A DNA stretch of 64,000 nucleotides from Pseudoips prasinana (taxonomy: Eukaryota > Arthropoda > Insecta > Lepidoptera > Nolidae), in the NCBI GenBank assembly GCA_951640165.1, contig OX621252.1, forward strand, positions 26,185,934 to 26,249,933, given 5' to 3'. This document shows, piece after piece, positions 19,169 to 28,937 of this stretch (within the stretch, counting starts at the first letter, position 1; the number at the start of each line of letters is the position of its first letter). Below the pieces are notes generated by a model. It saw only the letters and a list, made by a program, of their open reading frames with translations, did not search any database and was not told the DNA's origin. The position numbers and the translations under genes were made by a program.

Positions 19169-19579
19169 AATCTTTTATTTTATAGAAAGATTGATTATTG
19201 ATTATTCCTATATGAATTGAAGCTACGACCTCCCATATACAAAGCCTGACTAAACGACATTGGACATTACAGAATGTTTGTTCTCATTTGAATATAAAAC
19301 TGTAATTTTACCTGAACGCCCAATTTATTTACGACTAGGTGCGTGTAACCTACATTTTCTTATTAAACTCTCATCTGATGTAGATATAAGTAAGTAGAAA
19401 GAGGCAAGTTTAATTTGATTTGGCCTCTTTTTCTTTATCCCCGCATCAGCTAGAGGATTTCAAAGTGATTTGAAGTATCCGGAGAAAATATTTTATGTGT
19501 GAAAGTAGGATTTTGCTTGCGGATGAAGAAAATGGGGAAAATATACCTGTTTTATTCCCTAACTCCTCGATTTTGTGAT
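19169..19579. other. Unassigned sequence
   Basis: No recognisable gene, SINE boxes or paired termini. Confidence 0.3.
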
Positions 19580-19750
19580 ATTCACTACGCTTAATGCAAT
19601 GCTTGGCAGACGGGTTGGCGATTGCAGTAAGATGGTCATTGTACACAGAAGGAGGCTGATGCCAGTCCTCTGATAGATATTTCTTCGGGTCGTCTTCTAC
19701 GCCCCCCGCGGGGATGACATGGGATGATGATATTCTGATATTCACCGCAG
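19580..19750 (-). mobile_element. RTE 5'-region fragment
   Basis: Minus strand: ATCATCCCATGTCATCCCCG, GGGGGGCGTAGAAGACGACC, GCAATCGCCAACCCGTCTGC and CAAGCATTGC match the 5' untranslated part of the RTE at 8880-9020. No RTE coding or 3' sequence follows. Confidence 0.5.
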
Positions 19751-19861
19751 TTAACACACGGTATTATAATAATGGGTAAATTCAAAACACTTTAACCACG
19801 CTTTTATACCCAATAAAAACATATATAGATGTGAGTGTCTATAATATCGGGATTAATATTG

Positions 19862-20290
19862 TCGCGGTTGGTCAACGGTTGCCTTTCACGCAACAGGTCG
19901 TGGGTATGATTCCCACCCAGGACAGATATTTGTGTGCATGAAAATGTCTGTTTATCCCAAGTCTCGGTTTAATTATCTACATCTATATAAGTATGTATGT
20001 ATTTACAAAAGAAAATCTACTATATAAAAATAAGTCGGGTTTTCCTTCCTGACGCCATAACTCTAGAACGCATGAACCGATTTCCACGGTTTTGCATTCG
20101 TTGGAAAGGTCTCGGGCTCCGTGAGGTTCACAGCAAAGAAAATTTATAAAATTTAACGCGAGTAACACCGCGGGGCACACCTAGTTACTATATATAATAA
20201 TGTATCAGTTATCTGGTTTCCATAGTACAAGCTCTGCTTAGTTTGGGATGAGATAGCCATGTGTGAATAATGTCCCAGGATATTTGTTAT
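19862..20290 (+). mobile_element. SINE family S3, split by a Helitron
   Basis: Head at 19868-19925: GGTCAACGGTTGCCTTTCAC and CGTGGGTATGATTCCCACCC. The body resumes after the Helitron at 20185 and ends GTTTCCATAGTACAAGCTCT, GCTTAGTTTGGGATGAGATA, TGTGTGAATAATGTCCCAGG. The Helitron is the younger insertion. Confidence 0.75.
20016..20184 (+). mobile_element. Non-autonomous Helitron, family B, inside SINE S3
   Basis: Intact termini: TCTACTATATAAAAATAAGT after A, and GCGAGTAACACCGCGGGG then CACACCTAG before T. The body matches 8145-8313 and 13767-13931. Confidence 0.8.
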
Positions 20291-20392
20291 TAATAGTATT
20301 TATTATATCATCGTTCGTTTAACTGGCTATAAGCATCTCACCTAGCCGACAGAACTTCGGTAAACTAGGAGGCATCTTCCATCTTCAATCCA

Positions 20393-20567
20393 TCTATATA
20401 TTTAAAGATAAATGTTTATCTATATGTCCTTTATTGAATCCTAAACTATGCTTTTCGCCATGTGATGATCACCAGCAAAGTGTTGAGTACAAGCCCATAA
20501 AGGTATCTGAATTGGTACGTCTAGTCTTCGCCAGGTTAACGCGGGTGAAACTGCACGGCACAGCTAG
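20393..20567 (+). mobile_element. Probable Helitron, family G
   Basis: Begins TCTATATATTTAAAGATAAA after A. Ends GCGGGTGAAACTGCACGGCA then CAGCTAG before T. The hairpin is weakened by point changes but in the right place. Single copy in the window. Confidence 0.55.
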
Positions 20568-20894
20568 TATATAATAAAAGCACAATGTTTTTTCCTACAT
20601 CTTTTACTAAAGAGAGTAAGTATATACCTACTATTCAATGATGTACTTATCGTGTCCTTGTTTGGTGTTTTTGGTATAAAATACGGAAACTTTTCCATCG
20701 TACATGAGATCTATTTACTGGGGAATATTTCGGAATGTTCTTATATTATCGAATCGTGTCGTATTGTTAATAACACGCGCAAACAAACCTTACACGTGCC
20801 GTGTCGGCCTTAAAACAAACTTCCATGCAAGGTGTAACATAAATGGTAGAGGAAAGCAGCGCTATCTACCCATGAAAAAATAATAATAGTTAAT
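20568..20894. other. Unassigned sequence
   Basis: No supported feature. Confidence 0.3.
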
Positions 20895-21004
20895 ATCCCG
20901 GGACATTGTTTACACACGGCCGTCTGTTACCAAACCAAGCAGCAGAGCTTGTACTATGGAATCCAGATAACTGATGTACTACATATACTATTTTTCTTTT
21001 GTAA

Positions 21005-21319
21005 TCATCTTCATCATCTTATCAGCTGAAAGTCGACCACTGCTGGACAAAGACCTCCCCCAAAGGTCTTGTGCTATTCGCATCCAGCAGTTTCTAGCGA
21101 CCCGCACAAGATCATCGGTCCATTTTGTAGGGGGCCTGCCCACGCTGCGTCTTCCGATTCGTGGTCGCCACTCGAGCGTCTTCAAGCTTCTGGACTGGAA
21201 AGGCTTTGGCATCAATATCAATGGCGAGTATATCACTCACCTTCGATTCGCCGATGCTATAGTAGTCATGGCTGAGACCATAAAAGACCTCAGTACAATG
21301 CTTGATGACCTCAGCAGAG
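21005..21319 (-). mobile_element. RTE insertion with internal inversion and 12-bp target duplication
   Basis: TTTCTTTTGTAA is duplicated at 20993-21004 and 21320-21331. The left half (21005-21168) is the reversed RTE 3' end (TCATCTTCATCATCTT tail, then CAGCTGAAAGTCGACCACTG). The right half (21176-21319) is RTE reverse-transcriptase sequence in + orientation, including HLRFADAIVVMAE. This is the layout produced by twin priming. The second catalytic Asp is changed (FADD to FADA), and the fragment encodes nothing functional. Confidence 0.8.
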
Positions 21320-21350
21320 TTTCTTTTGTAAATACATACTTAATAGAAAA

Positions 21351-21630
21351 ACTTGAGAGGTGTCAAGGGACACCCGGATGGAACGAAGTTATTTCTTATT
21401 ATTTATTATGTACAAAAAACCTATACACTCAACAAAAATAATCGTCGCGACTCCACACTGTTCAATGCGAAATAGAAATGAAAATATCTGGCTTGCTTTC
21501 TATTAGAGAGAGAGAGACAGAGAAACATGCGCACGCAGCAAAGCTGCAAAAAATGTCGTGACAACTTTTCGTAAGATTTTTTTCCGTCTAGCCCCCTTTC
21601 ACAACGCGCGATAAGGAACTTCGTTCCAAT
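21351..21630 (+). mobile_element. Repeat J, copy 2
   Basis: 280 bp from ACTTGAGAGGTGTCAAGGGA to GGAACTTCGTTCCAAT, inserted in SINE S3. Very close to copy 1 but with a shorter (GA)n run. The near-terminal GGAACGAAGTT and final AACTTCGTTCC form an inverted pair. Confidence 0.65.
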
Positions 21631-21796
21631 AATTACAACTAAACTTAGGACAAACAAACATGTTCATGCACACAAATTCCTGTCCTGGGTGGGAACCGAA
21701 CCCACGAGCTGTGGCGTGAAAAGCAAGTATCTACCAGCCACGCCCACCGGCCCGTCCGTATGTTATTTCTTTAAAGTTAAATGATGCATTTATGTA

Positions 21797-21917
21797 CGCA
21801 CGGCTACACATCGAGCTATACATTTCCAGCATAAGCTGATGTCGCGTTGTATAGGATTTACATACAATGACAGGTCAGCTTAGATTGGAAATGTATAGCT
21901 TGATATGTAGCCGTGTG
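21797..21917. mobile_element. MITE M5 with TA target site
   Basis: Inverted ends CGCACGGCTACACATCGAGC and, reversed, CACACGGCTACATATCAAGC extend about 50 bases each with a short centre, flanked by TA on both sides. This fits a small Tc1/mariner-type non-autonomous element. No other copy was seen here. Confidence 0.65.
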
Positions 21918-22025
21918 TACTCGTTGAGGTAGTCATTGGCTTTGTATAATTTTAATTGAGAGTCAGCTTAGTATAAGGTTCGATGGAATTGGTATCGTCA
22001 TTTCAAGTGAGAAAATCCTGTCAAA

Positions 22026-22322
22026 TCTATACATATAATAAAATCGTAGGAAAGTCAAAACTGTACATTAAATATTTTTTTAAAGGATACTTGGGGCGTG
22101 ATCTACATTCAATATCTAAGCATAGTATTTAGAATTTTTGTCTGTATGTATGTCTGGGCTGAACTCAAAAAGTACTGCATGGATTTACTTAAAATTTTGC
22201 ATGAATATTACTAAGAGATTGGGTCAGCCTATAGGCTACATATTATCACGCTATTACCTACGGGGGAGGAGCTGTGATAATTTATAAAATTTAACTCGGG
22301 TAAAACCGCAGGGCACAGCTAG
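22026..22322 (+). mobile_element. Non-autonomous Helitron, family A
   Basis: Intact TCTATACATATAATAAAATC start after A. The end is CGGGTAAAACCGCAGGGC then ACAGCTAG before T. One change weakens the terminal hairpin. Confidence 0.8.
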
Positions 22323-22432
22323 TAAATAAAGATATAAAATCATTATCTTTTGCTACATTAAACAACGAGGTAGATTTGAAACCTTTATATAGGGTGTAAA
22401 GGAAATTTTATGTAGGTACTCTATTTTTAAGT

Positions 22433-22469
22433 CCGATGATCCAATGATGATATATCATTGGATCATCGG
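22433..22469. repeat. Perfect 16-bp inverted repeat at a LINE edge
   Basis: CCGATGATCCAATGAT (22433-22448), spacer GATAT, then its exact reverse complement (22454-22469). The right arm continues into the LINE remnant, so the left arm is a reversed copy of that edge. Confidence 0.7.
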
Positions 22470-22724
22470 CGTCAGGTTGCAAGCTTATCGGTTTTTTACC
22501 GGCTATTTCATGGAGACTGTGCTCAAGACCTCCATAAACTCATCCCTCCTTCCCCCTTTTTTCATCGGACTACTAGAAGATGGGAGGGTCTCTACCGCTT
22601 TGTTGTTAACATCCCAGTATACCGTACGAAGCGCTTTACTTCCTCCTTCATCATACACACGGCTAAGCTGTGGAACACCCTCGCCATTTTAAAATTTCCA
22701 TGTTTTGCTTTACGAATAGGATAA
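22454..22724 (+). pseudogene. LINE ORF2 C-terminal remnant
   Basis: One frame reads DHRRQVASLSVFYRLFHGDC, then LIPPSPFFHRTTRRWEGLYR and FIIHTAKLWNTLAILKFPCF. This follows the HRR...LSVFYR...HG...C...TR...LWNSLP...FP pattern of the C-terminus of jockey/CR1-type reverse transcriptase proteins. Upstream domains are absent, so it is a dead 5'-truncated copy. Confidence 0.65.
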
Positions 22725-22736
22725 CTCGATAATTTA

Positions 22737-22870
22737 CATACGCTAGCACATCCATCTATCTCAATCTGTCAAATTTCTTTTATAGATTTTCAACCTATCA
22801 CATAAGCATAAGGTTCATTTTCTATTGGGGAAATTTGACCGATTGGCGTAGCTTGATGTGCTGGCGTCTG
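22737..22870. mobile_element. MITE M1, copy 1
   Basis: Ends CATACGCTAGCACATC (left, eroded) and GATGTGCTGGCGTCTG (right), with TA outside both. The interior AATCTGTCAAATTTCTTTTA and GGGGAAATTTGACCGATTGG also pair. Four more copies lie at 33841, 43864, 45254 and 51292. Confidence 0.72.
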
Positions 22871-23561
22871 TACATACAAGGTATTTTAGAATATATAGGA
22901 TTTTAAATAATGGTCAGCATGATTCTTGGTTTGATATACCGCATATAGCTCTTAGCTGAGCCACCCGTGCAGTCAATAATATACTTCTTTAAAATATGAA
23001 TTTTAAGCTCAGTATTTTGACGTATTAAATAGATATATAGATTAGATAACAGCTTTATTTCTCACAATCGTAATTAAATGAGTATGCTCTATTTTAAGAG
23101 GTATGCTGCTTCGATTATTCATTCGTAATTTCATTTCATTTGTTTGTCTTAATATATAAAATACTTATAGATTTCTAAAGGTTCTTGTACCATCAATCGT
23201 TGTTATTGAGTATTCGTCTCACGGTCTCAGTTCGTCTCGTTGGTTCGCTGGCATGCCACAAATAACTTGGTTTCTTAATATTCCCAGAGGTTGGTTTCAA
23301 TTTTTATTTGTTTTCGGAAAGCTCGTTATCTTCTTTGTTTTGTTGCTAGTTTTTGGGTAAACAGTCGGGATTTTTGCTGGAATCTATTTACGAAAAGAAA
23401 CAAACAAGTTTATTTAAGACTAGCTGTCGCGATTTTATTTTTCGTGGTGCGCGCATGTTGTTTTATTTTTAAAACCTAAAGAAATAATGAACTGTCTTTG
23501 GTATAACAACTTGATGAGAACTGCTCACTGAATTTTAAGGATCCAGAAGGTTATGCCAGGT
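22871..23561. other. Unassigned sequence
   Basis: No supported gene. The + frame near 23291 is rich in F, C and R without recognisable domains. Confidence 0.3.
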
Positions 23562-23755
23562 GACTGCACGTGTAGCGCAGCGGCTAAGACAGTCGGCTCG
23601 CCACTTCGAGTCCCGCGCCGGGCAATTATTTGTGTGACCCATAAATAGTTGTTCTGTCTGAATGTAATTTGTGTCCGTCTCTTATATGTTTGTAAAGTAC
23701 CCCACGATACAGGGATCAGATTCCTTAGTGCGGACGTTGTCCTTAAAAATAAAAA
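23562..23755 (+). mobile_element. SINE family S2
   Basis: GACTGCACGTGTAGCGCAGC and GGCTAAGACAGTCGGCTCGC, with a shortened B-box side (CGAGTCCCGCGCCGGGC). The body CTTAGTGCGGACGTTGTCCT ends in an A-rich tail. Confidence 0.78.
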
Positions 23756-24252
23756 AAATGCTGAATATTTTTTGTGTTATATTTAGCAGAAGCAGTACAG
23801 ATAGATATTATTTTCTTATTACCGTTTATATAAGAAGGAGGTTATTAATTCCACTTCGTGTTATATTGTAGGTATGTAGCCGTTGTTGATTGTGATAAAT
23901 TTAAATTGATCTTGTTCAAATTCTGTTCAAATCCGTTGTCTAAAAGAAAACTCAAACTCAGTTTAATGTTTTTTAAAATGGTTATTATGACTATAAAAAC
24001 TGGGCTACCCGCTGATATAAGGTGACCAAAGCATAGCCGATTGCAACGCTTTCTCATAGTCTGTTGGGCTCTGGTGACGCAACTTTCATCCAAGACCATA
24101 ATATTAAATATAATATGTGTACACGCCGCAGTCACGCAAACAGACTTTAGAAAGGGATGGATGATGTTCTCAGCTTTGCACCATTGCATTGACATATATT
24201 GTAGTTCATTATATCTCAATGTCGTCAGTCAAGTTTAGCGAGCTGGCTTAGT
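23756..24252. other. Unassigned sequence
   Basis: No supported feature; overlapping open frames on both strands look spurious. Confidence 0.3.
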
Positions 24253-24447
24253 GCCGATTTCACCGTTAAAATTAAACGCGATCAATAGACGCTTAACTCA
24301 GTTACAAGAAGCGGAACCGATTCGAATGGACGCTAAACTCAGTTACAAGAAGCGGAACCGATTTGAATGGACGCTAAACTCAGTTACAAGAAGCGGAACC
24401 GAGTTTAGCGCCCATTGATCGCGTTTAATTTTAACGGTGAAATCGGC
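24253..24447. mobile_element. MITE M3 with an internal 41-bp tandem repeat
   Basis: Inverted ends GCCGATTTCACCGTTAAAAT (24253) and its reverse complement (ending 24447) extend about 47 bases. Between them a 41-bp unit starting GACGCTAAACTCAGTTACAA is repeated about 2.8 times (starts 24288, 24329 and 24370). The unit's first bases also belong to the terminal repeat. Confidence 0.75.
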
Positions 24448-25730
24448 TCGTAGTCTTCCGCGTCAGGCATCCGGCTCACTCCAATCGCGTATCACGCTCA
24501 CGCTCCGTTTACACACGTTCCCGCGTTGCCCGAGCGAGGTCACATTGTTTCTTTTAATTTTCTCGACGAGAGTGAATGCGCACGCGTTCACAATATGTTT
24601 GGTAAATGGAGTGTATTCTGGAAGCAACTCCAACTGATCATAGAGCGAAATAACGTTCTACCACACTTAAATTCGCTCGCTTAGGTCGTATATAAGATTA
24701 GTGGAACTAAAACCTCAGGATGTAGTAGAATTTTTAATACCCCCAATCGTCGTAAAATATAGTTATACTCGCGAGGCTCTCTCGTAAAATCATCACTAAA
24801 TACTGTACGAACTAAAGTAAACGTATACATACATACATAGCCCCAAAAATTAAGAAGAGGAATTAACCATGACCCATATCTAATCGAACGAACTGCTACC
24901 AGCGCAGAAGGGTTGAGAACCCCCAGTGACGGCTATGAACCGAAAACGCACCGTGGTCCATCTTGTATCGTGACCCGCTACAAGATGGACCAATGATATC
25001 ATTGAAATTATTCTTACAAAAAACAATTGTTTACAATTATGTGGTGAAGTTTGCAGGCAATAACAAATTCAACGGTAGACGCAGTAATCTATCAACTATC
25101 GTGGCCTGATTTTCCATGAAACATCAGCCTTTAGAAACCTCACTAGTCACTCCCATTTTTGAAGGGCCCCATCCCGTGATCTCATTGGACCGAAGCTTTT
25201 TTCACAGCCTCAATATTCCAGGGAGATAAGTTTCTCTGAAACTGTACCGTACTGGGCCGTAGAGGTATTAGGGTGTGTTAACTGTAAATGCGAATAGTAG
25301 AAAGATGCTACTTAAACTAAGAAGAAGAAGAAATACGTTAATTCGACAATAGACATACAAGAAATTTACAAACAAAACTAACTAAATAAACATGAAAAAC
25401 AAACAATAACATAGTAATACAGTGCGCAATAGGTCTGTACTGTATTTTCTGCCGAAAGGGTCACCATCTCAGCATTTGCAGGGTTACACCCAGAGCTGAT
25501 CTTCCGTTGATACCCGTGACGATCACGGTATGGTAATGCAAACAAGTGTGTTCCCCACACACGACTGGCATTCAGTGGCTATAAAAACAAACAACTATAA
25601 TTAATAAATAAGTTTTTGCCCTCACTGTGGGGTAGGCAGGCACATGAAGGGCTTATCGTAATAATCTTGCTCTGAAGTTAGATTACATATATTCAGTCAT
25701 TTAATTTAAGTAATTGGTTATTTGTTTCAG
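24448..25730. other. Unassigned sequence upstream of the PH exon
   Basis: Probably intron. No exon-like frame with splice sites was recognised. 24455-24550 is GC-richer, and CTACAAGATGGACCAATGAT near 24975 resembles an RTE 3' fragment. Confidence 0.35.
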
Positions 25731-25778
25731 AACATGGCGCTACACAAATCAAAGGCGGCTACATGCTACGATACAAAC
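25731..25778 (+). CDS. Internal exon of a PH-domain gene (first)
   Basis: A 48-bp exon between TATTTGTTTCAG and GTAAGTTT. Read with two leading bases it gives HGATQIKGGYMLRYK plus one trailing base. KGGYMLRYK is the kind of beta-1 start seen in PH domains, which bind phosphoinositides or proteins at membranes. The trailing C joins the GG that opens the exon at 44640 to make an Arg codon, so the phases agree (phase 1). The leading AA implies a phase-1 intron before it, so at least one upstream exon is missing or unrecognised. The gene is not identified; the rest of the protein is not seen in this window. Confidence 0.6.
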
Positions 25779-25804
25779 GTAAGTTTAACTTAATTATTAC
25801 ATAC

Positions 25805-25945
25805 ATGGATTGGACAAGGTGGACCGATGATCTTGTGAGGGTCGCCGGATAGCTCAAGACTGGAAATTGTGGACATGTTTGAGCTCCCTCAAGCCTTTGT
25901 CGAGCATAGGGCGTTTCTCGGCTGATATGATGATGATGATATGGA
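25805..25945 (+). mobile_element. RTE 3'-end fragment
   Basis: AAGGTGGACCGATGATCTTG then GGTCGCCGGAT, AAATTGTGGACATGTTTGAG and CTCGGCTGATATGATGATGA match the last 140 bases of the RTE at 11880-12016. A 5'-truncated copy. Confidence 0.75.
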
Positions 25946-26464
25946 TTGTTTTTGAATCGCGTAAACGATAAATTACTGTCAAGTAACTGGGCGTAGTTTT
26001 CGGGTAAGAAGGCTACACCCGGACATATTACAGTAATCCATTGTTTTAATAATTTAAAAAGAATCCAGTTCCAAATACATAAAAGTTTATACAGCGATGT
26101 ATTTAATAATAAATACAGTGTATTAGGTATTTTTTATATTAGTAGTTTATATATTAGTTAGTATAGCTCAAATTGGTTATTCGGAATTTTTATTAGATAA
26201 CGATAAAACTAAACTCTCGAGAATTTTTATTCCCAAATGGTCACTTAAATAAATAAAAAAGGTATTATACGAAAACCTTAACTTATCACAAAAATGGTAA
26301 ATTATATATTTAACCGTCAGGCGGGACTTGAACCAGCACCATCTATAATCCGGGATTGGCGTTTAAAGGCTACGAACGATATACACTGGTAGATCAAATT
26401 TTGAATCCCTTTGCTAACACTCTTTTGGGGGATCGAGGTGTGAGAAAAATGATCATTCACATGC
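25946..26464. other. Unassigned intronic sequence
   Basis: AT-rich. 26310-26345 (CCGTCAGGCGGGACTTGAAC) looks like a reversed tRNA-type B-box region, probably a decayed SINE head. Confidence 0.3.
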
Positions 26465-26625
26465 ATCTGTGATCATACCAGTCGGCGGTGTATTATTCGT
26501 AGCTTAACGCAGAGCGCCTACCCCAGATTGGCAGAGGGTGCGAGAACCACCGGCTGATTAAATTTATGATTTCCCTTTTTTGAGATTAGATTTATGGTTT
26601 ACATTGCGAATAATGCTATAAAACC
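26465..26625. repeat. Local repeat P, copy 1
   Basis: GTGTATTATTCGTAGCTTAA and CGCAGAGCGCC through GATTTCCCTTTTTTGAGATT to TTGCGAATAATGCTATAAAA. Copy 2 lies at 26788-26945 with the same order, so the pair is either a local duplication or two insertions of one element. Class unknown. Confidence 0.55.
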
Positions 26626-26787
26626 AAAAAAAAAAATAGTTTGGAAGGTGTTTTAAATATAATATGAAACTATGAACATATGAATCGGCCATGTATCTAC
26701 AAAATAAAATTGATAGATAACATCGTATCCGATATCGATATATACATCCTTCTAAAGGGTGTTAGGAAAGAATTTCTAAATTTGATT

Positions 26788-26945
26788 TACCGGTGTGTAT
26801 CATTCGTAGCTTAATGCAGAGCGCCAACTCCGGATTAGTAGAGGGTCACGGACCAGCACCGAGACCCGGCGGACGTTAAATTTAAGATTTCCCATTTTTG
26901 AGATTAAATTTACGCTTTGCATTGCGAATAGTGCTATAAAACAAT
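26788..26945. repeat. Local repeat P, copy 2
   Basis: GTGTGTATCATTCGTAGCTT, AATGCAGAGCGCCAACTCCG, GATTTCCCATTTTTGAGATT and TTGCGAATAGTGCTATAAAA parallel copy 1 with scattered differences. Confidence 0.55.
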
Positions 26946-27004
26946 TATTTATTAAACTTAACATACTTAAAATCCTAAAATAAACAACTTATGAGACAAA
27001 AAAG

Positions 27005-27600
27005 ACTTGAGAGGTGTCAAGGGATACTCGGATGCAACGAAGTTATTTCTTATTATTTACTAGCTGTGCCCGCGACTTCGTCCGCGTGTTAATTAGTTTA
27101 TTTCGTTTTTTAGTAAAATAAAAGACTTTTTCTAAAATAAAAGTAGCCTAAGTTACTCCTTATTACATCAGCTACCTGCCAATAAAAGTCTCGTCAAAAT
27201 CGGTCCAGCCATTTCAGAGATTAGCTGGAACAAACAGACAGACAGACAGACAAAAATTGTAAAAAATGTTATTTTCGTGTTTGTACCGTATATATATTCA
27301 TATTCATGTAGTAAAAACCAGCTATTTCAATATTACAAACAGACACTCCAATTTTATTTATTTGTATAGATTATGTACAAAAAACCTGTATACACTCAAC
27401 AAAAATAATCGTCGCGACACCACACTGTTCAATGCGAAATAGAATTGAAAATATCTGGCTTGCTTTCTATAAGAGAGAGAGAGAGAGACAGACAAACATG
27501 CGCACGCCGCACAGCTGCAAAAAGTGTCATGACAACTTTTCGTAAGATTTTTTTCCGTCTAGCCCCCTTTCACAGCGCGCGATAAGGAACTTAGTTCCAA
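27005..27600 (+). mobile_element. Repeat J, copy 3, split by a Helitron
   Basis: GACTTGAGAGGTGTCAAGGG at the left, continuing after the Helitron at 27371 (TTATGTACAAAAAACCTGTA) to GGAACTTAGTTCCAA. The J sequence is continuous across the break, so the Helitron came later. Confidence 0.7.
27060..27370 (-). mobile_element. Non-autonomous Helitron, family C, inside repeat J
   Basis: Minus strand: TCTATACAAATAAATAAAAT at the 5' end, and CGCGGACGAAGTCGCGGGC then ACAGCTAG at the 3' end, between A and T. The body includes TGGCTGGACCGATTTTGACG, which I recognise from lepidopteran Helitrons. Confidence 0.78.
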
Positions 27601-27687
27601 TTATTCAACAAACAGTTACATAATATTAGTCTGTAATTAATTTCCATTCAATTTCAAGTTCAACGATCGTTCATTATATAATAATAT

Positions 27688-27932
27688 ATAGGGACAATGT
27701 CACACAGATCATCCTAGCCCCAAACTAAGCAAAGCTTATACTATGGGTACCAGGCGACGATATACATACTTATATAGATAGATAAATACTTAAATACATA
27801 GAAAACATCCATGACTCAGAAACAAATATTCGTGCTCATCACACAAATATTTGCACTTACTAGGATTCGAACCCAGGACCACCAGCTTCGTAGGCAGGAG
27901 CACTACCAACTAGGCTACGGTGATCGTCGTTA
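27688..27932 (-). mobile_element. SINE family S1
   Basis: Full minus-strand copy: head CCTAGTTGGTAGTGCTCCTG with B box GGGTTCGAATCC. Ends CTGTGTGACATTGTCCCTAT. Confidence 0.82.
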
Positions 27933-28244
27933 TATCCCTAAAGACATCACAAAACACTGACTGCTAGTTTATTTTATGACACAGCTTTCTTCTTAACCCT
28001 ACACACGTCCTTTGGGGGTGGTTCATGTTTATTGTGATCCGCTAACCCCCAGCGCCGATAAAAACATTGTCACCCAATAATTTTGGAGCGAGTCAATAAT
28101 ATTGACGAATGGGAGACACATAAACCGCAGTAGGGACGCGCGCCACTTTCCGGACCACTTTGCGGTACTCGTAAACATGAGTACAATTTAGATAATCGAA
28201 ACTACGAGAGTATTAAGAAAATTGTTCAGCTTTGTTGCTTTCGG
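27933..28244. other. Unassigned intronic sequence
   Basis: No supported feature. Confidence 0.3.
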
Positions 28245-28557
28245 GTTTTTTTAATATATATTAGAGGGCGACAAGCGAGCAAGTGGGTCACCTGATGGTA
28301 AGTGATCACCGCCGCCCATAAACGGTCACCATAGCTTAGTTGGTAGTGCTTCTGCCTACGAAGCTGGTGGTCCTGGGTTCGAATCCCGGTAAGTGCAAAT
28401 ATTTGTGTGATGAGCACGAATATTTGTTTCTGAGTCATGGATGTTTTCTATGTATATAAGTATTTATCTATCTATATAAGTATGTATATCGTCTGGTATC
28501 CATTACAAGCTTTGCTTAGTTTGGGGCTAGGATGATCTGTGTGAAATTGTCCCTAGA

Positions 28558-28591
<34 letters not shown>

Positions 28592-28680
28592 GCTACACCA
28601 GAGGAGTCGCGGGTGCATTGCCGGCCTTTATAAGAGTCAGCAAACCAGTGTTCCTGACCCTTCCCCCCGCCCCGATGAGC
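28245..28680 (+). mobile_element. Repeat N, split by a SINE
   Basis: Left part GGGCGACAAGCGAGCAAGTG then GGTCACCTGATGGTAAGTGA. The right part resumes after the SINE poly(A) with CGCTACACCAGAGGAGTCGC and GGGTGCATTGCCGGCCTTTA. Both also occur, less well preserved, at 6085-6238. Confidence 0.6.
28322..28590 (+). mobile_element. SINE family S1 with a 30-A tail
   Basis: Head GGTCACCATAGCTTAGTTGG, B box GGGTTCGAATCCCGGTAAGT. The body ends AAATTGTCCCTAGATAT followed by 30 consecutive A (28561-28590). Such a long uninterrupted A run suggests a recent insertion into repeat N. Confidence 0.82.
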
Positions 28681-28937
28681 TCTGGCGACCTTACTCACAC
28701 GCAGAAACACAACATTAAGTTATTAATGTTATTATTAAACAATGTCTTCTGTAAGGTGGAGGTACTTCCCCAGTTGGGCTGCTCTTTGAGCGAATCAACG
28801 CAGTGCCTCTCTCTCTTAATTTTATTTGGAACCACTAGTTATAGTCACTGAGAACCTTGTTTTTACGAGACTATTTCTGTCAACCCACCTTTTATAAAGA
28901 ACGTGAGTAGAGCTAATGCTGTTTGTAGTATCTTTTT

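Larger units (their letters stand above)
20895..21758 (-). mobile_element. SINE family S3 broken by two later insertions
   Basis: Minus-strand S3. The 3' end is at 20895-21004 (reverse of CATAGTACAAGCTCTGC...GTGTGTAAACAATGTCCC) and the head at 21631-21758 (GTGGGTTCGGTTCCCACCCA). Between lie a twin-primed RTE fragment (21005-21319) and repeat J (21351-21630). The bridge 21320-21350 (TTCTTTTGTAAATACATACT) is S3 sequence. Confidence 0.75.
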
